A stretch of 11,312 bases of DNA from JBBRLA01 sp038231615. GTDB lineage: Bacteria > Myxococcota_A > Polyangia > Palsa-1104 > JAEUJZ01. Shown piece after piece: positions 6,505 to 11,312 of the stretch. The position numbers and the translations under genes were made by a program. The stretch lies in NCBI GenBank assembly GCA_038231615.1, contig JBBRLA010000240.1:1-11312 (forward strand), in the 5' to 3' direction. Each line of letters starts with the position of its first letter. Position 1 is the first letter of the stretch. The notes below the pieces were generated by a model that worked only from the letters and a program-made list of their open reading frames with translations, made no database searches and was not told where the DNA came from.

Positions 6505-8340
6505 CTGCCACGACATCAGGGTGTTCTGCACCGTCTTGACGAAGGGCGACTCCAAGATCTGGAACAGGTCCAGGGACCGCCGCACCTGCTCCAGCGCCTT
6601 GTCCCGCTGCTCCATGTCCCAAAGCACCAGCCCCGCATCATAAAGCGCGCTGGCCTCCTGCTTGCGGTCGCCGCGCTCCCTGGCGATGGCCAGCATCCAC
6701 TCGAAGTATTTGATCGCCCGCCGCGGCTCCCCGCTCCGGGAATAGATCCGCCCGATGCGGTGCAGCGCCAGGCCCTCCGCGGAACGGTCCCCCAGCTCGC
6801 TGACCACCCCCAGGTGCAGCTTGTAGCACTCCAGGGCCCGCTTGGTCATGCTCAGTCTCAGGAACACGTCGGCCAGCTTGTTCAGCAGATCGGCCTCGTG
6901 GCGGCGGACGCCGAGCTGCCGGCAGATCCCCAGCGCCTGCTCGTAAAGCACCACCGCCCGCCGGTGCTGCCCCAGCATGACCTGGATGTCGCCCAGGTTC
7001 GCCGTCGCCGCCCCCTGCCCCAGCCGGTCGCCCATCTCGTCGGCGATCCCCAGCGAGCGTTCCACCAGCTTCACCGCCACCTCACCGTCTCCCAGGTCCA
7101 TGTAGGTCGCGCCCAGGTTGCTCAGCGTCACCGCCTCGCGCTGCCGGTCCCCCGCCGCCTGCAACATCTCCAGCGCCGGCTCCAGGCAGGATACCGCCAG
7201 GTTGGGTTCCAGCATGTACTTGTAGGTCACGCCCAGGTTGCACAAAAGGTCGCACTCGACGGCCCGGTCGTGAAGTTCCCGGGCCAGCACCAGCGCCTGT
7301 TTGTGGGCCTCCGCCGCGGGGCGATAGTCGCCGAGCTGGTAGTACACCCGGCCCAGGCGATCCAGCGCCTCGCACTCGGCCCGCGTGTCGGACACCTCGC
7401 GCATGATCTCCCGCGCCTGCTCCAAAAGGTCCACTGCCCGGCGGTATTCCCCCAGGCTGGCATGCAGGGTACCCAGGTTCGACAGGGCCACCCCCTCGTC
7501 GCGGCGCCGCCCCAGGCCGCGGAGCAGATCCAGCGACTTTTCGTAGATCTCGATGGTCCCGCGGACGTCCCCCAGTTCGACGGTGGCCAGCCCTAGGTTG
7601 CCAAGCGCGCTGCTTTCCCGCTCGCGGTCGCCCAGTTCACGGAAGCAGGCCCGCGCCGCCGAGAACGCCGCCACCGCTGCCGCCGCGTCCCCCTTCCGCA
7701 GGTGTACCTGCCCCAGGGCATCGAGCACCATGCCCTCATCGCCGCGATCTGCCAGCTCCCGGGCGATGTGCAGCGCATCCTCGAAGCACGAAAGCGCCCG
7801 GTCATGCCGATCCAGGTGGTAGAGACAAAGGCCCAGGTTGGACAGCACCGTCCCTTCATTCCGCCGCTGTGCCGTCTCCCGGGAGATGGCCAGCGCCGCT
7901 TCCAACAAAACCACCGCCCGGTCGCCGTCGCCCAGTTCCTCGCAGGCGTGGCCCAGCGCGGTCAGCGTGCCGCCCTCCCCGCCTCGATCGCCGAGCTGTC
8001 GGAAGAGCGCCAGGGCCGCCTCCAGCATGTCCAGCGCCTTTTTGGCTTCGCCCAGTTCCAGGTGGGCCAGGCCCAGGCTGTGCAGGGCGTCCGCCTCGTA
8101 ACGCTGCTGCCCCCGGGTGCGGGCGGCCAGGAGCACCGCTTCGTAGACCTCGATGGCCCGGCGACGCTCGTCGGTCTCTTCCGATTGCAATTGCAACTGC
8201 GATGGGGATTGCGATGAAGCGTCGGCCGCCCGGGGCAGGCATGTGCCGGCCGGGGCGCCGCCCGGTGCACCGGAAGCGCCGGGGGTGGAGCCGGTTGGGA
8301 AGGGTCGCAGGTCGGGGGTCGGGCGAAGCGGGCGCGTCAT
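6496..8340 (-). CDS. TPR-only protein: thirteen contiguous 40-residue TPRs
   Basis: A 614-aa protein with no signal peptide or membrane segment, so probably cytoplasmic. Residues 1-56 are Pro/Gly/Ser-rich and disordered. Residues 58-81 look like a half repeat. Residues 82-601 are exactly thirteen repeats of 40 residues with no insertions, each following the pattern E-x-x-x-L-x-x-L-G-x(5)-L-G-(14)-A-L-x-(9)-L-G-D-R. Residues 602-614 are a short tail ending QKK. The 40-residue period (not 34) with an RxLGDR turn is the TPR_12/GPSM2-LGN-like form, in which the superhelix usually holds extended peptides or assembles complexes. No enzymatic or DNA-binding domain is attached, so it is a scaffold or adaptor by inference. 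It is codirectional with three unknown genes, 121 bp after the last. ATG 8340 has only a weak GAG upstream; it overlaps by ATGA the stop of a 10-codon upstream frame (8337-8369). Further in-frame sequence upstream to 8583 is antisense or low complexity and is excluded. Confidence 0.85.
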   Translation of the reverse strand: MTRPLRPTPDLRPFPTGSTPGASGAPGGAPAGTCLPRAADASSQSPSQLQLQSEETDERRRAIEVYEAVLLAARTRGQQRYEADALHSLGLAHLELGEAKKALDMLEAALALFRQLGDRGGEGGTLTALGHACEELGDGDRAVVLLEAALAISRETAQRRNEGTVLSNLGLCLYHLDRHDRALSCFEDALHIARELADRGDEGMVLDALGQVHLRKGDAAAAVAAFSAARACFRELGDRERESSALGNLGLATVELGDVRGTIEIYEKSLDLLRGLGRRRDEGVALSNLGTLHASLGEYRRAVDLLEQAREIMREVSDTRAECEALDRLGRVYYQLGDYRPAAEAHKQALVLARELHDRAVECDLLCNLGVTYKYMLEPNLAVSCLEPALEMLQAAGDRQREAVTLSNLGATYMDLGDGEVAVKLVERSLGIADEMGDRLGQGAATANLGDIQVMLGQHRRAVVLYEQALGICRQLGVRRHEADLLNKLADVFLRLSMTKRALECYKLHLGVVSELGDRSAEGLALHRIGRIYSRSGEPRRAIKYFEWMLAIARERGDRKQEASALYDAGLVLWDMEQRDKALEQVRRSLDLFQILESPFVKTVQNTLMSWQKK

Positions 8341-8422
8341 CGGGGTCTCGGTAAAATCCTGAGACTCATGGCAGATAGCCGGGGGCGGAGTCAATCGCCA
8401 AAATCGCACTCTACCACGGTAC

Positions 8423-8453
8423 CGGCGCCCAAGCACCCGCCTGCCGGGCGCCG
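8423..8453 (-). terminator. GC hairpin just after the 301-aa gene
   Basis: Read on the minus strand, CGGCGCCC pairs with GGGCGCCG (8 bp) around a 15-nt loop. It begins 8 nt after the stop codon of the 301-aa gene (8462). No T-tract follows directly; the nearest run of Ts is ~15-20 nt further on. It may stabilise the mRNA end or terminate weakly, and it separates the three-gene cassette from the TPR gene. Confidence 0.4.
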
Positions 8454-8461
8454 CGGGGTGG

Positions 8462-9367
8462 CTACCGCTTGCTGGAGCGCCAGCCGGGGCGCCGGCTGCT
8501 GGGGGGCCGCCGCGCCGAGGCCGCTGGCGCCGCCTGGCCGCGATCCACCTCGTTCTGGAACGCCTGGTCGGCCGCCGCCGCATTGCGCGTCTCTTGCGCC
8601 TGAAACCGCGCCGCGGCCACTGCCTCGGCGGCGGGGTCCACGGCCTGGTCGCTGCTCAGCTTCTCGATCACGTCCACCATGAGCAGGTCGGCGTCCGCGT
8701 CTTGCAGGTCCTTCAACTCCTGCGCCCGCTGCGCGACCGTGGCGCTCCGCTGGTCCATGCGCTGCTTCGCCAGGTCGTCCCGCAGCTTCACCGCCTCGGC
8801 GTAGTCGGCCTCGATCTCGGCCCGCAGCGGGCTCCCCTCGGGGTAGCTCAGCCGCTCCGCCTCATACGCCGCGAAGGCCGTCTCCGCGATCACCGCCTGC
8901 ACCGTGTCCAGCACCAGGCCCGCTTCCGTGGTGCGGATCTTCAACAAATAGGCCGCCTCCAGCCCGCGCATCACCTCCGCGTCCTTGGCCAGAAGCTCGG
9001 TTCGCAGGAGCCCCGGGTCCACCCCGGAAATCTGCACCACCGGCTGGCTGACCGGTCGCGAGAGCGCATAGGCCACCGCATCGGCCACGATGCGCTGCTG
9101 CTTGGTGGCCAGGATGCCCACCTTGGCTCGCATCTCGCTGGTCAAAAGCGGGTAGGTCAGTCGCTCCGACAGCGTCGCCACATACATGCGCTTTTCATAG
9201 AGCTGGTCCGCCGATAGGCTCAGCCAGTTCGCGCTCTGGCCCCACGCTCCGCCGGGGTTGCCGTCGGGGATAGCGGATTCCGTCCGCAGCACCTCCTGCT
9301 GCAGGAAATCCATGTACCCCTTCAACGACACGCCCTCGGGCAGGATTTTGCTGATGTCCATCTTCAT
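8462..9367 (-). CDS. Unknown helical protein with coiled coil and Arg/Ser-rich tail (301 aa)
   Basis: I do not recognise a family. The 301-aa product has no signal peptide or membrane segment. Residues 1-75 hold a mixed region with LPEGVSLKGYMDFLQQEVLR near the start. Residues 76-170 are helical, with ALSRPVSQPVVQ (101-112) between two helices. Residues ~180-278 are strongly charged and Ala-rich, probably a long coiled coil. Residues 279-301 are a short Ala/Pro/Ser tail with many Arg (ARRPPSSRRPGWRSSKR). ATG 9367 is chosen because AAAAGGAG (9375-9382) sits 7 nt upstream; ATG 9361 would be 13 nt away. Frame sequence upstream to 9889 overlaps the previous gene and is excluded. It is third in the row of unknown genes, but a terminator-like hairpin lies between it and the second, so its level may be set separately. 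A structural or filament-forming role is conceivable from the coiled coil, but not shown. Confidence 0.75.
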   Translation of the reverse strand: MKMDISKILPEGVSLKGYMDFLQQEVLRTESAIPDGNPGGAWGQSANWLSLSADQLYEKRMYVATLSERLTYPLLTSEMRAKVGILATKQQRIVADAVAYALSRPVSQPVVQISGVDPGLLRTELLAKDAEVMRGLEAAYLLKIRTTEAGLVLDTVQAVIAETAFAAYEAERLSYPEGSPLRAEIEADYAEAVKLRDDLAKQRMDQRSATVAQRAQELKDLQDADADLLMVDVIEKLSSDQAVDPAAEAVAAARFQAQETRNAAAADQAFQNEVDRGQAAPAASARRPPSSRRPGWRSSKR

Positions 9368-9374
9368 GTTCGTG

Positions 9375-9382
9375 CTCCTTTT
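9375..9382 (-). promoter_or_regulatory. Ribosome binding site of the 301-aa gene
   Basis: The minus strand reads AAAAGGAG, 7 nt before ATG 9367. This is the strongest ribosome binding site in the three-gene cassette and settles the start. Confidence 0.8.
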
Positions 9383-9406
9383 GTCGCTCGTGTTCCTGTG
9401 GACCCG

Positions 9407-9453
9407 AAAAGGACCGCGGGCAGGAGGACTCATGCCCCCCGGCCGCGCGGTCC
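9407..9453 (-). terminator. Terminator-like hairpin between the second and third cassette genes
   Basis: On the minus strand GGACCGCG (9453-9446) pairs perfectly with CGCGGTCC (9418-9411) and is followed by TTTT (9410-9407) then CGGG. Inner pairing of GGC/GCC and GGGGG/CCTCC can extend the stem with small mismatches. It starts 15 nt after the stop of the 251-aa gene. Only 39 nt separate the T-run from the ATG of the 301-aa gene, too little for a clear promoter. Partial termination within one transcript is the likeliest reading. Confidence 0.55.
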
Positions 9454-9468
9454 CTCGGGCGTCATTTC

Positions 9469-10224
9469 TCAGCGGCGGGCCCGACCGCGGGGCGGCGCCT
9501 GCGCGACCGTCGGATCGCTCCCCGCAAGCGTCACCTTCTGGCCCTTGATCCCGACCTTGCCCGGCAGCGAGGTCGTTGCCAACGACTTTTCCCCGCCGGC
9601 CCGCAACCCCCCCTTGGCCTTGGTCACCGCTTTCTGGCCCACCACCCGCTTGTGGTTCTGCGCCTGTGCGGCCCGTACCTTCTTGTTGGACTTCTTCTTG
9701 GTGAGCGCCAGTTGCATCGGCTGCTGCTGCTTGACGATCACGTCCCACCACGTGGCCGACAGCGCGGCCCGCTCCTCCCGGGGCCGCTTTGCATCCACCA
9801 TCAGCGCCTTGGCCGTCTCGATGGCCCGCCCGCTGCGCCCGGCCATCGTCGCCCGCAAGAGGATCATCGCGTCCCCCGTCCGCAGGCACAGATCGGTGGC
9901 CGACTTGTCGTAGTTTCGCACCTCCCGGCGCCGCGCCACCACCTCGGGCAGAAGCTCCGGCACCACCACCACCGGCTTGCCTCGCTTTTGCCGCCGCAGA
10001 AGCGCCCGAGACAGCGCCATCGTCACACCTTCGTCGCCCGCCAACGACTTGCCCAGCACATAGTTGAACTGCCCCTGAGACAGCGCGGGCAGCGTCGCCT
10101 GGTCAGGGTTTTTCCACAAAGGTTCGACCTCGGCGGCGATCTGCTCCGCGGTCACCGTCAGGCAATTGCCCAGGGAAGGGAGGTCGGGGTTCCAGATCAT
10201 GGGAAAAATCTTCGGATAGTCCAT
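9469..10224 (-). CDS. Unknown protein with helical core and Lys/Arg-rich tail (251 aa)
   Basis: I do not recognise a family. Residues 1-40 start with MDYPKIFPMIWNPDLPSLG and contain a short helix. Residues 44-170 are predicted helical, with VTMALSRALLRRQKRGKPVVVVPELL (67-92) and LCLRTGDAMILLRATMAG (112-129) as the most hydrophobic stretches; neither is a convincing membrane span. Residues 174-251 form an extended basic region rich in Lys, Arg, Gly and Ala (KKKSNKK at 176-182, ending PPRGRARR), the kind of tail that binds nucleic acid or an acidic surface. There is no signal peptide. ATG 10224 has GAAAGG (10233-10238) 8 nt upstream. The gap to the preceding 230-aa gene is 26 nt, so the two are almost certainly cotranscribed, and a terminator-like hairpin follows 15 nt downstream. 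A DNA- or RNA-associated role is an inference from charge only. Confidence 0.75.
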   Translation of the reverse strand: MDYPKIFPMIWNPDLPSLGNCLTVTAEQIAAEVEPLWKNPDQATLPALSQGQFNYVLGKSLAGDEGVTMALSRALLRRQKRGKPVVVVPELLPEVVARRREVRNYDKSATDLCLRTGDAMILLRATMAGRSGRAIETAKALMVDAKRPREERAALSATWWDVIVKQQQPMQLALTKKKSNKKVRAAQAQNHKRVVGQKAVTKAKGGLRAGGEKSLATTSLPGKVGIKGQKVTLAGSDPTVAQAPPRGRARR

Positions 10225-10232
10225 GTCATCTA

Positions 10233-10238
10233 CCTTTC
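10233..10238 (-). promoter_or_regulatory. Ribosome binding site of the 251-aa gene
   Basis: The minus strand reads GAAAGG, 8 nt before ATG 10224, just downstream of the hairpin at 10241-10260. If that hairpin forms, it leaves the ribosome binding site exposed. Confidence 0.65.
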
Positions 10239-10240
10239 GG

Positions 10241-10260
10241 ACGTCGGCTCTTACCGACGT
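10241..10260 (-). repeat. Inverted repeat with the stop codon of the 230-aa gene in its loop
   Basis: Perfect 7-bp arms ACGTCGG (10241-10247) and CCGACGT (10254-10260) enclose a 6-nt loop that contains the TAA stop of the 230-aa gene (10251-10253). No T-run follows, so it is not a standard terminator. Its place between two cotranscribed genes suits an RNA processing, stability or coupling element. Confidence 0.6.
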
Positions 10261-10943
10261 GTAGCAAGTTCGGAAAGCAACGTCGGGGTCGCGCTGTTTC
10301 CAAGGTGAACCAGCAGCTCGCCGACCCTTTTTGAAGGGGCTGACTTGCTGGCCAGACTTCTTTGTCGGTCCTTGGACATCGGCGGCAAGGGGTCGCCGGC
10401 TAAAATCGCCCGCTCCTTTTTATTCATGCGGGCCGCGCGCTGGCGATCTTTGTGGTGTTGTTCCAACAGGAGGGCCCCGGTGCGCAGGGCCAGGTAGCGC
10501 CAGGCCCGCTCGACGGCGCCGCGCCTGGGGACGGGCAGGTAGAACTCGTCACGGACCTGCTTGACCGCCGCGCCGGCCCCCTGCACCGCCGCCGCTTGTT
10601 CATAAAGATAGGCGTCGGAAGCGGCCTGCAGGGCGTCGCGCAGGGTGTTGCATACCAGGCGCCAGCCCAGGGCCCGTTCCTGGTGGCCCATGATGGCCTC
10701 CGGGTCCAAAGGGGTGTCGGGGTGGTCGGCGAAGAGCGCCCGTTCTCGGCGCATGCCGTCGACCACGCAGCGGACGAAGTCAACGGCGCCGGGGAAGTGG
10801 TACGCGCCCAGGGCCCGTCGACGAGACGGGAGCAGGCGGACCCAGGGCAGCCCGGCGGTGGCGGAAAGGATGCCTTCGGCGAAGCGGTGGATGGCGATCG
10901 CGCCGGGATCAGTCAATGCGTTGGGGTCGGATTTGTCGTGCAT
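10251..10943 (-). CDS. Unknown helical protein (230 aa), first gene of the three-gene cassette
   Basis: I do not recognise a family. The product is cytoplasmic by appearance, with no signal peptide or membrane span. Residues 14-170 are almost wholly helical, with conserved-looking aromatic and His/Arg positions: AIHRFAEGIL (17-26), LGAYHFPGAVDFVRCVVDGM (45-64), MGHQERALGWRLVCNTLRDA (85-104), FYLPVPRRGAVERAWRYLAL (134-153). A compact helical bundle is likely. Residues 163-207 are basic (HHKDRQRAARMNKKER, then SKDRQRSLASKSAPSKR), followed by a short C-terminal helix. ATG 10943 is practically the only start: an in-frame TGA lies 30 nt upstream and no other Met follows until residue 64. It has no Shine-Dalgarno sequence; instead a palindrome at 10944-10961 abuts the ATG. 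The 251-aa gene follows after 26 nt. The coding call rests on length, frame and the ordered neighbours, not on homology. Confidence 0.68.
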   Translation of the reverse strand: MHDKSDPNALTDPGAIAIHRFAEGILSATAGLPWVRLLPSRRRALGAYHFPGAVDFVRCVVDGMRRERALFADHPDTPLDPEAIMGHQERALGWRLVCNTLRDALQAASDAYLYEQAAAVQGAGAAVKQVRDEFYLPVPRRGAVERAWRYLALRTGALLLEQHHKDRQRAARMNKKERAILAGDPLPPMSKDRQRSLASKSAPSKRVGELLVHLGNSATPTLLSELATRR

Positions 10944-10961
10944 GGTGCCGATCTCGGCACC
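10944..10961. promoter_or_regulatory. Palindrome directly abutting the start codon of the first cassette gene
   Basis: Perfect 8-bp arms GGTGCCGA and TCGGCACC are separated by 2 bp. The element ends at the base before ATG 10943, where a ribosome binding site would be expected. As DNA it has the size and symmetry of a dimer operator; as RNA it would fold the region the ribosome needs. Upstream, 10962-11119 shows no gene, no clear -35/-10 pair and no further repeat. Confidence 0.55.
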
Positions 10962-11119
10962 GCGGGCGCAAGGTCAATGGGGAATCGACAAGGGGCAAGA
11001 AAAGTGGCGATCGGCTGGAGCGGTTCGTGGGCGGGTTTTAGGGGGGTCGCAGGCGGGTTGTGGAAGTCGCGAAAGGGCGCTGACTTTAGTCCGCTCTCTT
11101 GGAACAGGGGGCCGATCAC

Positions 11120-11312
11120 GCCGGGCAGGGAGGTTCGGGTGCCGGGCAGGGAGGCTCGGGCGCCGGGCAGAGAAGTTCGGGTACCGGGCAGGGAGGTTCG
11201 GGCACCGGGTATGGAGGCTCGGGTGCCGGGCAGAGAAGTTCGGGTGCCGGGCAGGGAGGTTCGGGTGCCGGGCAGGGGGGCTCGGGTGCCGGGCAGGGAG
11301 GCTCGGGTGCCG
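11120..11312. repeat. 21-bp G-rich minisatellite, 9 full copies, continuing past the window
   Basis: Consensus unit GCCGGGCAGGGAGGTTCGGG+T, with nine full units from 11120 and a partial tenth at 11309-11312. Units fall into types by their middle: A (agggaggt: 1, 4, 7), B (ggaggc-like: 2, 5, 8, 9) and C (agagaagt: 3, 6). This gives an A-B-C order repeated every 63 bp through unit 8. Because 21 is divisible by three, frames stay open: + reads AGQGGSG heptads (open from 11090, TTG at 11099), - reads TRTSLPG/TRASLPG heptads. Neither frame has a visible ribosome binding site or recognised domain in the window, so coding is undecided. The + strand has three or four G-tracts per unit with short loops. 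Confidence 0.92.

Noticed and set aside
6289..7596. 435-aa plus-strand frame opposite the TPR gene
   Set aside because: Shadow of the regular TPR coding sequence; translation is His/Gln/Leu-rich without domain features.
9368..9889. In-frame extension of the 301-aa gene to 475 aa
   Set aside because: It would overlap most of the 251-aa gene in another frame, and ATG 9367 has an excellent ribosome binding site.
8462..10943. Known phage structural or gas vesicle operon identity for the three unknown genes
   Set aside because: No motif of portal, capsid, tail or Gvp proteins could be recognised; naming them would be invention.
10913..11119. 68-aa minus-strand frame upstream of the 230-aa gene
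   Set aside because: It overlaps the first codons of the 230-aa gene and the palindrome, is Pro-rich, and has no ribosome binding site; it probably stays open by base composition.
10251..11312. CRISPR array or phage attachment site reading of the right-hand repeats and hairpins
   Set aside because: The 21-bp units are directly adjacent with no spacers, and there are no cas, integrase or tRNA sequences in the window.

Overview
This is an 11.3 kb, GC-rich, gene-dense stretch of bacterial chromosome. The organism is most likely a myxobacterium-like member of the Myxococcota (former Deltaproteobacteria) or a relative. That is an inference from the high GC, the lipoprotein with long Asp-Leu-Pro repeats followed by a Cys-rich ectodomain, the large TPR-only protein and the in-frame minisatellites. 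No rRNA, tRNA, CRISPR array, transposase, integrase or clear phage gene was seen.

Left part (1-2522): the 3' end of an exported-type L,D-transpeptidase gene (+) faces a convergent gene (-) for a winged-helix protein of the YcaQ/AlkZ DNA glycosylase superfamily. The latter carries a ~170-residue basic, repetitive N-terminal tail and a changed catalytic-type motif. A short palindrome lies where the two genes meet.

Middle (2523-6504): three + strand genes that look separately expressed. They are an exported Shewanella-like PPP phosphatase (extended -10 just before the ATG, possibly leaderless), a HpcH/HpaI-like (DUF6986-type) aldolase with a strong ribosome binding site, and a surface lipoprotein with its own extended -10 promoter, strong ribosome binding site and a closing intrinsic terminator. 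The three do not form an obvious pathway.

Right part (6496-10943): four - strand genes. Three small unrecognised genes (230, 251 and 301 aa) read in one direction with short gaps. All are mainly helical with basic C-terminal tails, and the run is punctuated by hairpins: one against the first start codon, one around the first stop codon, and a terminator-like hairpin before the third gene. They are followed by a 614-aa protein made of exactly thirteen gap-free 40-residue TPRs. If the window holds an undescribed system, this three-gene cassette, perhaps with the TPR protein as scaffold, is the best candidate. Its function cannot be read from sequence alone.

Right edge (10944-11312): a gene-free upstream region leads into a 21-bp G-rich minisatellite of nine full copies that runs off the window. 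It has a partial 63-bp higher-order pattern and G-quadruplex-type G-tract spacing.
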